From Utricularia gibba (Eukaryota; Streptophyta; Magnoliopsida; Lamiales; Lentibulariaceae): a stretch of DNA of 56,574 nt. Shown one piece after another: positions 23,265 through 36,500 of this stretch. Position numbers and translations under genes: made by a program. The stretch covers positions 1 through 56,574 of the forward strand of contig NEEC01000189.1 of the NCBI GenBank assembly GCA_002189035.1, read 5' to 3'. The stretch's first letter is position 1; each line of letters begins with the position of its first letter. Below the pieces are notes generated by a model, which saw nothing but the letters and a program-made list of their open reading frames with translations, ran no database searches and was not told the DNA's origin.

Positions 23265-25270
23265 CTATTCGACGAAAATCGTGATGCATTTTTTGAAGTT
23301 AGGATGTCATGAGCACCCCAAATGGTTTTCTTGTCCACAAGCTTTATATTTGAGGAGGCGCTCTCGAGGGGCACTAGGATCGGGCCGGAGGTCGGGTCTC
23401 GGCCCATAGTCATTTGTAGCCGGCAAAAAAAGTGATCCATTTATTAACGTTGGGTTTTCGGCAGCTGCCTACATGGTTTCTGAAGGAAAAGCTTGTCGTT
23501 TTTGGGTGGGGTGCTTTGTTGGGAATTCGTCCGGACCCAAGGTTCGGTTCGACTCCTGAGCCCAATGGGGTCCTATTCGACGAAAATCGTGATGCATTTT
23601 TTGAAGTTAGGATGTCATGAGCACCCCAAATGGTTTTCTTGTCCACAAGCTTTATATTTGAGGAGGCGCTCTCGAGGGGCACTAGGATCGGCCGGAGGTC
23701 GGGTCGGGCTCGGCCCATAGTCATTTGTAGCCCGGCAAAAAAAGTGATCCATTTATTAACGTTGGGTTTTCGGCACCTGCCTACATGTTTCTGAAGGAAA
23801 AGCTTGTCGTTTTTGGGTGGGTGCTTTCGTTGGGAAGTTCATCCGGACCCAAGGTTCTGTTCGACTCCTGAGCCCAATGGGGTCCTATTCGACGAAAATC
23901 GTGATGCATTTTTTGAAGTTAGGATGTCATGAGCACCCCAAATGGTTTTCTTGTCCACAAGCTTTATATTTGAGGAGGCGCTCTCGAGGGGCACCAGGAT
24001 CGGGCCGGAGGTCAGGTCGGGCTCGGCCCATAGTCATTTGTAGCCCGGCAAAAAATGTGATCCATTTATTAACGTTGGGTTTTTCGGCACCTGCCTACAT
24101 GGTTTCTGAAGGAAAAGCTTGTCGTTTTTGGGTGGGTGCTTTGTTGGAAATTCATCCGGACCCAAGGTTCGGTTCGACCCTGAGCCCAATGGGTCCTATT
24201 CGACGAAAATCGTGATGCATTTTTTGAAGTTAGGATGTCATGAGCACCCCAAATGGTTTTCTCCACAAGCTTTATATTTGAGGAGGCGCTCTCGAGGGGC
24301 ACTAGGATCGGGCCGGAGGTCAGTCGGGCTCGGGCCCATAGTCATTTGTAGCCCGGCAAAAAAAGTGATCCATTTATTAACGTTGGGTTTTCGGCACTGC
24401 CTACATGGTTTCTGAAGGAAAAGCTTGTCGTTTTTGGGTGGGTGCTTTTGTTGGAATTCATCCGGACCCAAGGTTCGGTTCGACTCCTGAGCCCAATGGG
24501 GTCCTATTCGACGAAAATCGTGATGCATTTTTTGAAGTTAGGATGTCATGAGCACCCCAAATGGTTTTTGTCCACAAGCTTTATATTTGAGGAGGCGCTC
24601 TCGAGGGGCACTAGGATCGGGCCGGAGGTCAGGTCGGGCTCGGCCCATAGTCATTTGTAGCCCGGCAAAAAATGTGATCCATTTATTAACGTTGGGTTTT
24701 CGGCACCTGCCTACATGGTTTGTGAAGGAAAAGCTTGTCGTTTTTGGGTGGGTGCTTTGTTGGAAATTCATCCGGACCCAAGGTTCGTTCGACTCCTGAG
24801 CCCAATGGGGTCCTATTCGACGAAAATCGTGATGCATTTTTTGAAGTTAGGATGTCATGAGCACCCCAAATGGTTTTCTTGTCCACAAGCTTTATATTTG
24901 AGGAGGCGCTCTCGAGGGGCACCAGGATCGGGCCGGAGGTCAGGTCGGGCTCGGCCCCATAGTCATTTGTAGCCCGGCAAAAAATGTGATCCATTTATTA
25001 ACGTTGGGTTTTCGGCACCTGCCTACATGGTTTGTGAAGGAAAAGCTTGTCGTTTTTGGGTGGGTGCTTTGTTGGGAATTCATCCGGACCCAAGGTTCGT
25101 TCGACTCCTGAGCCCAATGGGGTCCTATTCGACGAAAATCGTGATGCATTTTTTGAAGTTAGGATGTCATGAGCACCCCAAATGGTTTTCTTGTCCACAA
25201 GCTTTATATTTGAGGAGGCGCTCTCGAGGGGCACCAGGATCGGGCCGGAGGTCAGGTCGGGCTCGGCCCC

Positions 25271-26204
25271 ATAGTCATTTGTAGCCCGGCAAAAAATGTG
25301 ATCCATTTATTAACGTTGGGTTTTCGGCACCTGCCTACATGTTTCTGAAGGAAAAGCTTGTCGTTTTTGGGTGGGTGCTTTCGTTGGGAAGTTCATCCGG
25401 ACCCAAGGTTCGTTCGACTCCTGAGCCCAATGGGGTCCTATTCGACGAAAATCGTGATGCATTTTTTGAAGTTAGGATGTCATGAGCACCCCAAATGGTT
25501 TTCTTGTCCACAAGCTTTATATTTGAGGAGGCGCTCTCGAGGGGCACCAGGATCGGGCCGGAGGTCAGTCGGGCTCGGCCCATAGTCATTTGTAGCCCGG
25601 CAAAAAAATGTGATCCATTTATTAACGTTGGGTTTTCGGCACCTGCCTACATGGTTTGTGAAGGAAAAGCTTGTCGTTTTTGGGTGGGTGCTGTTGTTCG
25701 GAAATTCGTCCGGACCAAGGTTCGGTTCGACTCCTGAGCCCAATCGGGTCCTATTCGACGAAAATCGTGATGCATTTTTTGAAGTTAGGATGTCATGAGC
25801 ACCCCAAATGGTTTTCTCACCACAAGCTTTTTATTTGAGGAGGCGCTCTCGAGGGGCACTAGGATCGGGCCGGAGGTCATATCGATCTCGGCCCATAGTC
25901 ATTTGTAGCCCGGCAAAAAAAGTGATCCATTTATTAACGTTGGGTTTTCGGCAGCTGCCACATGGTTTCTGAAGGAAAAGCTTGTCGTTTTTGGGTGGGT
26001 GCTTTTGTTGGGAATTCATCCGGACCCAAGGTTCGTTCGACTCCTGAGCCCAATGGGGTCCTATTCGACGAAAATCGTGATGCATTTTTTGAAGTTAGGA
26101 TGTCATGAGCACCCAAATGGTTTTCTTGTCCACAAGCTTTATATTTGAGGAGGCGCTCTCGAGGGGCACTAGGATCGGGCCGGAGGTCAGGTCGGGCTCG
26201 GCCC
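25271..26204 (+). repeat. Alpha-beta-gamma trimer, block 8
   Basis: Alpha is 25271-25581, beta 25582-25894 and gamma 25895-26204. Beta carries GCTGTTGTTCGG and a tail with an ATCGAT (ClaI) site, TCATATCGATCTCGG. Gamma has CAGCTGCCACATGG. Confidence 0.8.
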
Positions 26205-27254
26205 ATAGTCATTTGTAGCCCGGCAAAAAATGTGATCCATTTATTAACGTTGGGTTTTCGGCACCTGCCTACATGGTTTGTGAAGGAAAAGCTTGTCGTT
26301 TTTGGGTGGGTGCTTTGTTGGGAAGTTCGTCCGGACCCAAGGTTCTGTTCGACTCCTGAGCCCAATGGGTCCTATTCGACGAAAATCGTGATGCATTTTT
26401 TGAAGTTAGGATGTCATGAGCACCCCAAATGGTTTTCTTGTCCACAAGCTTTATATTTGAGGAGGCGCTCTCGAGGGGCACCAGGATCGGGCCGGAGGTC
26501 AGGTCGGGCTCGGCCCCATAGTCATTTGTAGCCCGGCAAAAAATGTGATCCATTTATTAACGTTGGGTTTTCGGCACCTGCCTACATGGTTTCTGAAGGA
26601 AAAGCTTGTCGTTTTTGGGTGGGTGCTTTGTTGGGAAGTTCATCCGGACCCAAGGTTCTGTTCGTTCGACTCCTGAGCCCAATGGGGTCCTATTCGACGA
26701 AAATCGTGATGCATTTTTTGAAGTTAGGATGTCATGAGCACCCCAAATGGTTTTCTTGTCCACAAGCTTTATATTTGAGGAGGCGCTCTCGAGGGGCACT
26801 AGGATCGGGCCGGAGGTCAGGTCGGGCTCGGCCCCATAGTCATTTGTAGCCCGGCAAAAAATGTGATCCATTTATTAACGTTGGGTTTTCGGCACCTGCC
26901 TACATGGTTTGTGAAGGAAAAGCTTGTCGTTTTTGGGTGGGTGCTTTGTTGGAATTCGTCCGGACCCAAGGTTCGGTTCGACTCCTGAGCCCAATGGGGT
27001 CCTATTCGACGAAAATCGTGATGCATTTTTTGAAGTTAGGATGTCATGAGCACCCCAAATGGTTTTCTTGTCCACAAGCTTTATATTTGAGGAGGCGCTC
27101 TCGAGGGGCACCGGATCGGGCCGGAGGTCAGGTCGGGCTCGGCCCCATAGTCATTTGTAGCCCGGCAAAAAATGTGATCCATTTATTAACGTTGGGTTTT
27201 CGGCACTGCCTACATGGTTTCTGAAGGAAAAGCTTGTCGTTTTTGGGTGGGTGC

Positions 27255-27745
27255 TTTTTTGGAAAGTTCATCCGGACCCAAGGTTCGGTTCGACCTGAGC
27301 CCAATGGGTCCTATATTCGAAAAAATGTGCATTTTTTTGAAGTTAGGATGTCATGAGAGCACCCCCAAATGGTTTTCTTGTCCACAAGCTTTATATTTGA
27401 GGAGGCGCTCTCGAGGGGCACTAGGATCGGGCCGGAGGTCGGTCGGGCTCGGCCCATAGTCATTTGTAGCCCGGCAAAAAAAATGTGCCATTTTTAACGT
27501 TCGTTGTTTTTTCGGCACCCTACACATTTCTGAAGGAAAAAAGCTCGTTTTTTTGGGTGTGCTTTTGTTGGGAAATTCGTCCGGACCCAAGGTTCTGTTC
27601 GACTCCTGCCCAATGGGGTCCTATTCGACGAAAATCGTGATGCATTTTTTGAAAGTAGGATGTCATGAGAGCACCCAAATGGTTTTCTTGTCCACAAGCT
27701 TTAATTTTGGGAGCGCTCTCGAGGGCACACCATCGGGGGGAGGTC
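27255..27745 (+). other. Degenerate satellite patch
   Basis: Consecutive copies differ from the consensus far more than their neighbours. Differences include CTTTTTTGGAAAG, TCCTATATTCGAAAAAATG, TTTTTAACGTTCGTTG, GAAAAAAGCTCG (HindIII lost near 27543), GACTCCTGCCC, GAAAGTAGG, TTTAATTTTGGGAGCG and CATCGGGGGGAGG. Two adjacent copies share a private GA insertion, CATGAGAGCAC, near 27352 and 27664. Unlike the 22 kb island, unit length is preserved here. Confidence 0.8.
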
Positions 27746-29949
27746 AGGTCGGGCTCGGCCCCATAGTCATTTGTAGCCCGGCAAAAAATGTGATCCATTT
27801 ATTAACGTTGGGTTTTCGGCACCTGCCTACATGGTTTCTGAAGGAAAAGCTTGTCGTTTTTGGTGGGTGCTTTCGTTGGAAGTTCATCCGGACCCAAGGT
27901 TCTGTTCGACTCCTGAGCCCAATGGGGTCCTATTCGACGAAAATCGTGATGCATTTTTTGAAGTTAGGATGTCATGAGCACCCCAAATGGTTTTCTTGTC
28001 CACAAGCTTTATATTTGAGGAGGCGCTCTCGAGGGGCACCAGGATCGGGCCGGAGGTCGGTCGGGCTCGGCCCATAGTCATTTGTAGCCCGGCAAAAAAA
28101 TGTGATCCATTTATTAACGTTGGGTTTTCGGCACCTGCCTACATGGTTTCTGAAGGAAAAGCTTGTCGTTTTTGGGTGGGTGCTTTTGTTGGGAAGTTCA
28201 TCCGGACCCAAGGTTCGTTCGACTCCTGAGCCCAATGGGGTCCTATTCGACGAAAATCGTGATGCATTTTTGAAGTTAGGATGTCATGAGCACCCCAAAT
28301 GGTTTTCTTGTCCACAAGCTTTATATTTGAGGAGGCGCTCTCGAGGGGCACCAGGATCGGGCCGGAGGTCGGGTCGGGCTCGGCCCCATAGTCATTTGTA
28401 GCCCGGCAAAAAATGTGATCCATTTATTAACGTTGGGTTTTCGGCACCTGCCTACATGGTTTCTGAAGGAAAAGCTTGTCGTTTTTGGGTGGGTGCTTTG
28501 TTGGGAAGTTCATCCGGACCCAAGGTTCGTTCGACTCCTGAGCCCAATGGGGTCCTATTCGACGAAAATCGTGATGCATTTTTGAAGTTAGGATGTCATG
28601 AGCACACCCAAATGGTTTTCTTGTCCACAAGCTTTAATTTGAGGAGGCGCTCTCGAGGGGCACTAGGATCGGGCCGGAGGTCAGGTCGATCGGGCCCATA
28701 GTCATTTGTAGCCCGGCAAAAAAAGTGATCCATTTATTAACGTTGGGTTTTCGGCAGCTGCCTACATGGTTTGAAGGAAAAGCTTGTCGTTTTTGGTGGG
28801 TGCTTTCGTTGGGAATTCATCCGGACCCAAGGTTCGTTCGACTCCTGAGCCCAATGGGGTCCTATTCGACGAAAATCGTGATGCATTTTTTGAAGTTAGG
28901 ATGTCATGAGCACCCCAAATGGTTTTCTTGTCCACAAGCTTTATATTTGAGGAGGCGCTCTCGAGGGGCACCAGGATCGGGCCGGAGGTCAGGTCGGGCT
29001 CGGCCCCATAGTCATTTGTAGCCCGGCAAAAAATGTGATCCATTTATTAACGTTGGGTTTTCGGCACCTGCCTACATGGTTTCTGAAGGAAAAGCTTGTC
29101 GTTTTTGGGTGGGTGCTTTGTTGGGAAGTTCGTCCGGACCCAAGGTTCTGTTCGACTCCTGAGCCCAATGGGTCCTATTCGACGAAAATCGTGATGCATT
29201 TTTTTGAAGTTAGGATGTCATGAGCACCCCAAATGGTTTTCTCACCACAAGCTTTATATTTGAGGAGCGCTCTCGAGGGGCACTAGGATCGGCCGGAGGT
29301 CGGGTCGCTCGGGCCCATAGTCATTTGTAGCCCGGCAAAAAAAGTGATCCATTTATTAACGTTGGGTTTTCGGCACCTGCCTACATGTTTCTGAAGGAAA
29401 AGCTTGTCGTTTTTGGTGGGTGCTTTCGTTGGGAAGTTCATCCGGACCCAAGGTTCGTTCGACTCCTGAGCCCAATGGGGTCCTATTCGACGAAAATCGT
29501 GATGCATTTTTGAAGTTAGGATGTCATGAGCACCCCAAATGGTTTTTCTTGTCCACAAGCTTTATATTTGAGGAGGCGCTCTCGAGGGGCACCAGGATCG
29601 GGCCGGAGGTCGGGTCGGGCTCGGCCCATAGTCATTTGTAGCCCGGCAAAAAATGTGATCCATTTATTAACGTTGGGTTTTCGGCACTGCCTACATGGTT
29701 TCTGAAGGAAAAGCTTGTCGTTTTTGGTGGGTGCTTTCGTTGGGAAGTTCATCCGGACCCAAGGTTCTGTTCGACTCCTGAGCCCAATGGGGTCCTATTC
29801 GACGAAAATCGTGATGCATTTTTTGAAGTTAGGATGTCATGAGCACCCCAAATGGTTTTCTTGTCCACAAGCTTTATATTTGAGGAGGCGCTCTCGAGGG
29901 GCACCAGGATCGGGCCGGAGGTCAGGTCGGGCTCGGCCCATAGTCATTT

Positions 29950-29960
29950 GTAGCCTGAGC
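29950..29960 (+). other. Deletion junction of about 135 bp
   Basis: TTTGTAGCC joins to TGAGCCCAATGGGG, removing nearly all of H1. Landmark spacing is 177 instead of 312 (29833 to 30010). The breakpoint edges share CC. Almost exactly one subunit has been removed, as expected for slippage or unequal exchange between the two homologous halves. Confidence 0.85.
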
Positions 29961-30425
29961 CCAATGGGGTCCTATTCGACGAAAATCGTGATGCATTTTT
30001 TGAAGTTAGGATGTCATGAGCACCCAAATGGTTTTCTTGTCCACAAGCTTTATATTTGAGGAGGCGCTCTCGAGGGGCACCAGGATCGGGCCGGAGGTCA
30101 GGTCGGGCTCGGCCCATAGTCATTTGTAGCCCGGCAAAAAATGTGATCCATTTATTAACGTTGGGTTTTCGGCACCTGCCTACATGGTTTGTGAAGGAAA
30201 AGCTTGTCGTTTTTGGGTGGGTGCTTTGTTGGGAAGTTCATCCGGACCCAAGGTTCTGTTCGACTCTGAGCCCAATGGGGTCCTATTCGACGAAAATCGT
30301 GATGCATTTTTGAAGTTAGGATGTCATGAGCACCCAAATGGTTTTCTTGTCCACAAGCTTTATATTTGAGGAGGCGCTCTCGAGGGGCACTAGGATCGGG
30401 CCGGAGGTCAGGTCGGGCTCGGCCC

Positions 30426-31357
30426 ATAGTCATTTGTAGCCCGGCAAAAAATGTGATCCATTTATTAACGTTGGGTTTTCGGCACTGCCTACATTGTTTC
30501 TGAAGGAAAAGCTTGTCGTTTTTGGGTGGGTGCTTTCGTTGGGAAGTTCATCCGGACCCAAGGTTCTGTTCGACTCCTGAGCCCAATGGGGTCCTATTCG
30601 ACGAAAATCGTGATGCATTTTTTGAAGTTAGGATGTCATGAGCACCCCAAATGGTTTTTCTGTCCACAAGCTTTATATTTGAGGAGGCGCTCTCGAGGGG
30701 CACCAGGATCGGGCCGGAGGTCAGGTCGGGCTCGGCCCATAGTCATTTGTAGCCCGGCAAAAAATGTGATCCATTTATTAACGTTGGGTTTTCGGCACTG
30801 CCTACATGGTTTGTGAAGGAAAAGCTTGTCGTTTTTGGGTGGGTGCTTTGTTGGAAATTCGTCCGGACCCAAGGTTCGGTTCGACTCCTGAGCCCAATCG
30901 GGTCCTATTCGACGAAAATCGTGATGCATTTTTTGAAGTTAGGATGTCATGAGCACCCCAAATGGTTTTCTCACACAAGCTTTTTATTTGAGGAGGCGCT
31001 CTCGAGGGGCACTAGGATCGGGCCGGAGGTCAGGTCGGGCTCGGCCCATAGTCATTTGTAGCCCGGCAAAAAAAGTGATCCATTTATTAACGTTGGGTTT
31101 TCGGCACTGCCTACATGGTTTCTGAAGGAAAAGCTTGTCGTTTTTGGGTGGGTGCTTTTGTTGGGAATTCATCCGGACCCAAGGTTCGTTCGACTCCTGA
31201 GCCCAATGGGTCCTATTCGACGAAAATCGTGATGCATTTTTTGAAGTTAGGATGTCATGAGCACCCAAATGGTTTTCTTGTCCACAAGCTTTATATTTGA
31301 GGAGGCGCTCTCGAGGGGCACTAGGATCGGGCCGGAGGTCAGGTCGGGCTCGGCCCC
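30426..31357 (+). repeat. Alpha-beta-gamma trimer, block 9
   Basis: Alpha is 30426-30738 (CATTGTTTCTG), beta 30739-31047 and gamma 31048-31357. Beta has CTCACACAAG but an ordinary GGTCAGGTCGGG tail. Gamma has CACTGCC in place of CAGCTGCC but keeps TTGTTGGGAATTC. Confidence 0.8.
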
Positions 31358-32586
31358 ATAGTCATTTGTAGCCCGGCAAAAAATGTGATCCATTTATTAA
31401 CGTTGGGTTTTCGGCACCTGCCTACATGGTTTGTGAAGGAAAAGCTTGTCGTTTTTGGGTGGGTGCTTTGTTGGGAAGTTCATCCGGACCCAAGGTTCGT
31501 TCGACTCCTGAGCCCAATGGGGTCCTATTCGACGAAAATCGTGATGCATTTTTTGAAGTTAGGATGTCATGAGCACCCCAAATGGTTTTCTCCACAAGCT
31601 TTATATTTGAGGAGGCGCTCTCGAGGGGCACGGATCGGGCCGGAGGTCAGGTCGGGCTCGGCCCATAGTCATTTGTAGCCCGGCAAAAAAATGTGATCCA
31701 TTTATTAACGTTGGGTTTTCGGCACTGCCTACATGGTTTCTGAAGGAAAAGCTTGTCGTTTTTGGGTGGGTGCTTTCGTTGGGAAGTTCATCCGGACCCA
31801 AGGTTCTGTTCGACTCCTGAGCCCAATGGGGTCCTATTCGACGAAAATCGTGATGCATTTTTTGAAGTTAGGATGTCATGAGCACCCCAAATGGTTTTCT
31901 TGTCCACAAGCTTTATATTTGAGGAGGCGCTCTCGAGGGGCACCAGGATCGGGCCGGAGGTCAGGTCGGGCTCGGCCCATAGTCATTTGTAGCCGGCAAA
32001 AAATGTGATCCATTTATTAACGTTGGGTTTTCGGCACCTGCCTACATGGTTTGTGAAGGAAAAGCTTGTCGTTTTTGGGTGGGTGCTGTTGTTGGAATTC
32101 GTCCGGACCCAAGGTTCGGTTCGACTCCTGAGCCCAATGGGTCCTATTCGACGAAAATCGTGATGCATTTTTTGAAGTTAGGATGTCATGAGCACCCCAA
32201 ATGGTTTTCTTCCACAAGCTTTATATTTGAGGAGGCGCTCTCGAGGGGCACCAGGATCGGGCCGGAGGGTCGGGCTCGGCCCATAGTCATTTGTAGCCCG
32301 GCAAAAAAAGTGATCCATTTATTAACGTTGGGTTTTCGGCACTGCCTACATGGTTTCTGAAGGAAAAGCTTGTCGTTTTTGGGTGGTGCTTTTGTTGGGA
32401 AATCCGGACCCAAGGTTCGGTTCGACTCCTGAGCCCAATGGGGTCCTATTCGACGAAAATCGTGATGCATTTTTTGAAGTTAGGATGTCATGAGCACCCA
32501 AATGGTTTTCTTGTCCACAAGCTTTATATTTGAGGAGGCGCTCTCGAGGGGCACTAGGATCGCGGAGGTCGGGTCGGGCTCGGCCC

Positions 32587-33517
32587 ATAGTCATTTGTAG
32601 CCCGGCAAAAAAATGATCCATTTATTAACGTTGGGTTTTCGGCACCTGCCTACATTGTTTTGAAGGAAAAGCTTGTCGTTTTTGGGTGGGTGCTTTCGTT
32701 GGGAAGTTCATCCGGACCCAAGGTTCGTTCGACTCCTGAGCCCAATGGGGTCCTATTCGACGAAAATCGTGATGCATTTTTTGAAGTTAGGATGTCATGA
32801 GCACCCAAATGGTTTTCTTGTCCACAAGCTTTATATTGAGGAGGCGCTCTCGAGGGGCACCAGGATCGGGCCGGAGGTCAGGTCGGGCTCGGCCCATAGT
32901 CATTTGTAGCCCGGCAAAAAATGTGATCCATTTATTAACGTTGGGTTTTCGGCACTGCCTACATGGTTTGTGAAGGAAAAGCTTGTCGTTTTTGGGTGGG
33001 TGCTGTTGTTCGGAAATTCGTCCGGACCCAAGGTTCGGTTCGACTCCTGAGCCCAATCGGGTCCTATTCGACGAAAATCGTGATGCATTTTTTGAAGTTA
33101 GGATGTCATGAGCACCCCAAATGGTTTTCTCACCACAGCTTTTATTTGAGGAGGCGCTCTCGAGGGGCACTAGGATCGGGCCGGAGGTCATATCGATCTC
33201 GGGCCCATAGTCATTTGTAGCCCGGCAAAAAAAGTGATCCATTATTAACGTTGGGTTTTCGGCACTGCCAACATGGTTTCTGAAGGAAAAGCTTGTCGTT
33301 TTTGGGTGGGTGCTTTTGTTGGGAATTCATCCGGACCCAAGGTTCGGTTCGACTCCTGAGCCCAATGGGGTCCTATTCGACGAAAATCGTGATGCATTTT
33401 TTGAAGTTAGGATGTCATGAGCACCCCAAATGGTTTTCTTGTCCACAAGCTTTATATTTGAGGAGGCGCTCTCGAGGGGCACTAGGATCGGGCCGGAGGT
33501 CAGGTCGGGCTCGGCCC
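32587..33517 (+). repeat. Alpha-beta-gamma trimer, block 10
   Basis: Alpha is 32587-32895, beta 32896-33206 and gamma 33207-33517. Beta has GCTGTTGTTCGG, CACCACAGC and the ATCGAT tail. Gamma has ATCCATTATTAAC and the rare GCCAACATGG. Confidence 0.8.
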
Positions 33518-36500
33518 ATAGTCATTTGTAGCCCGGCAAAAAATGTGATCCATTTATTAACGTTGGGTTTTCGGCACCTGCCTACATGGTTTGTGAAGGA
33601 AAAGCTTGTCGTTTTTGGGTGGGTGCTTTGTTGGAAATTCATCCGGACCCAAGGTTCTGTTCGACTCCTGAGCCCAATGGGGTCCTATTCGACGAAAATC
33701 GTGATGCATTTTTTTGAAGTTAGGATGTCATGAGCACCCAAATGGTTTTCTTGTCCACAAGCTTTATATTTGAGGAGGCGCTCTCGAGGGGCACCAGGAT
33801 CGGGCCGGAGGTCAGGTCGGGCTCGGCCCATAGTCATTTGTAGCCCGGCAAAAAATGTGATCCATTTATTAACGTTGGGTTTTCGGCACCTGCCTACATG
33901 TTTCTGAAGGAAAAGCTTGTCGTTTTTGGGTGGGTGCTTTGTTGGGAAGTTCATCCGGACCCAAGGTTCGTTCGACTCCTGAGCCCAATGGGGTCCTATT
34001 CGACGAAAATCGTGATGCATTTTTTGAAGTTAGGATGTCATGAGCACCCCAAATGGTTTTCTTGTCCACAAGCTTTATATTTGAGGAGGCGCTCTCGAGG
34101 GGCACCAGGATCGGGCCGGAGGTCGGGTCGGGCTCGGCCCATAGTCATTTGTAGCCCGGCAAAAAATGTGATCCATTTATTAACGTTGGGTTTTCGGCAC
34201 TGCCTACATGGTTTGTGAAGGAAAAGCTTGTCGTTTTTGGGTGGGTGCTTTGTTGGGAAATTCGTCCGGACCCAAGGTTCGGTTCGACTCCTGAGCCCAA
34301 TGGGGTCCTATTCGACGAAAATCGTGATGCATTTTTTGAAGTTAGGATGTCATGAGCACCCCAAATGGTTTTCTCCACAAGCTTTATATTTGAGGAGGCG
34401 CTCTCGAGGGGCACTAGGATCGGGCCGGAGGTCAGGTCGGGCTCGGCCCATAGTCATTTGTAGCCCGGCAAAAAAAGTGATCCATTTATTAACGTTGGGT
34501 TTTCGGCACCTGCCTACATGGTTTCTGAAGGAAAAGCTTGTCGTTTTTGGGTGGGTGCTTTTGTTGGGAATTCATCCGGACCCAAGGTTCGGTTCGACTC
34601 CTGAGCCCAATGGGGTCCTATTCGACGAAAATCGTGATGCATTTTTTGAAGTTAGGATGTCATGAGCACCCCAAATGGTTTTCTTGTCCACAAGCTTTAT
34701 ATTTGAGGAGGCGCTCTCGAGGGGCACCAGGATCGGGCCGGTCAGGTCGGGCTCGGCCCATAGTCATTGTAGCCCGGCAAAAAATGTGATCCATTTATTA
34801 ACGTTGGGTTTTCGGCACCTGCCTACATGGTTTGTGAAGGAAAAGCTTGTCGTTTTTGGGTGGGTGCTTTGTTGGAAATTCATCCGGACCCAAGGTTCGT
34901 TCGACTCCTGAGCCCAATGGGGTCCTATTCGACGAAAATCGTGATGCATTTTTTGAAGTTAGGATGTCATGAGCACCCAAATGGTTTTCTTGTCCACAAG
35001 CTTTATATTTGAGGAGGCGCTCTCGAGGGCACCAGGATCGGGCCGGAGGTCAGGTCGGGCTCGGCCCATAGTCATTTGTAGCCCGGCAAAAAATGTGATC
35101 CATTTATTAACGTTGGGTTTTCGGCACCTGCCTACATGGTTTTGAAGGAAAAGCTTGTCGTTTTTGGGTGGGTGCTTTCGTTGGGAAGTTCATCCGGACC
35201 CAAGGTTCTGTTCGACTCCTGAGCCCAATGGGGTCCTATTCGACGAAAATCGTGATGCATTTTTTGAAGTTAGGATGTCATGAGCACCCCAAATGGTTTT
35301 CTTGTCCACAAGCTTTATATTTGAGGAGGCGCTCTCGAGGGGCACCAGGATCGGGCCGGAGGTCGGGTCGGGCTCGGCCCCATAGTCATTTGTAGCCCGG
35401 CAAAAAATGTGATCCATTTATTAACGTTGGGTTTTCGGCACTGCCTACATGGTTTCTGAAGGAAAAGCTTGTCGTTTTTGGGTGGGTGCTTTGTTGGGAA
35501 GTTCATCCGGACCCAAGGTTCGGTTCGACTCCTGAGCCCAATGGGGTCCTATTCGACGAAAATCGTGATGCATTTTTTGAAGTTAGGATGTCATGAGCAC
35601 CCCAAATGGTTTTCTTGTCCACAAGCTTTATATTTGAGGAGGCGCTCTCGAGGGGCACTAGGATCGGGCCGGAGGTCAGGTCGGGCTCGGCCCCATAGTC
35701 ATTTGTAGCCCGGCAAAAAATGTGATCCATTTATTAACGTTGGGTTTTCGGCACTGCCTACATGGTTTCTGAAGGAAAAGCTTGTCGTTTTTGGGTGGGT
35801 GCTTTGTTGGGAAATTCATCCGGACCCAAGGTTCGTTCGACTCCTGAGCCCAATGGGGTCCTTTCGACGAAAATCGTGATGCATTTTTTGAAGTTAGGAT
35901 GTCATGAGCACCCAAATGGTTTTCTTGTCCACAAGCTTTATATTTGAGGAGGCGCTCTCGAGGGGCACCAGGATCGGGCCGGAGGTCAGGTCGGGCTCGG
36001 CCCATAGTCATTTGTAGCCGGCAAAAAATGTGATCCATTTATTAACGTTGGGTTTTCGGCACCTGCCTACATGTTTCTGAAGGAAAAGCTTGTCGTTTTT
36101 GGGTGGGTGCTTTCGTTGGGAAGTTCATCCGGACCCAAGGTTCTGTTCGACTCCTGAGCCCAATGGGGTCCTATTCGACGAAAATCGTGATGCATTTTTT
36201 GAAGTTAGGATGTCATGAGCACCCAAATGGTTTTCTTGTCCACAAGCTTTATATTTGAGGAGGCGCTCTCGAGGGGCACCAGGATCGGGCCGGAGGTCGG
36301 GTCGGGCTCGGCCCATAGTCATTTGTAGCCCGGCAAAAAATGTGATCCATTTATTAACGTTGGGTTTTCGGCACCTGCCTACATGGTTTTGAAGGAAAAG
36401 CTTGTCGTTTTTGGGTGGTGCTTTCGTTGGAACATCCGGACCCAAGGTTCGGTTCGACTCCTGAGCCAATGGGTCCTATTCGACGAAAATCGTGATGCAT

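Larger units (their letters stand above)
22126..23275 (+). other. Rearranged satellite island
   Basis: Landmark spacing collapses here to 260, 341, 258, 170 and 247 bases, against the normal ~312. About 600 bases are missing over six intervals. The island contains truncations at 22127-22132 and 22161-22172, a patch alternating between H1 and H2 at 22400-22581, disordered H1 pieces at 22718-22862, and further chimeric joins at 22971-23032, 23078-23160 and 23255-23264. The H2 core around the ACGAAAATCGT dyad stays intact in most copies within the island. All material is satellite-derived; no foreign sequence is seen. It could be a real recombination scar, an array boundary between homogenised domains, or an assembly misjoin. 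Confidence 0.85.

Noticed and set aside
22126-23275. Transposon insertion at the island
   Set aside because: Every segment can be assigned to H1 or H2 of the satellite. There are no terminal repeats, target duplication or coding sequence.
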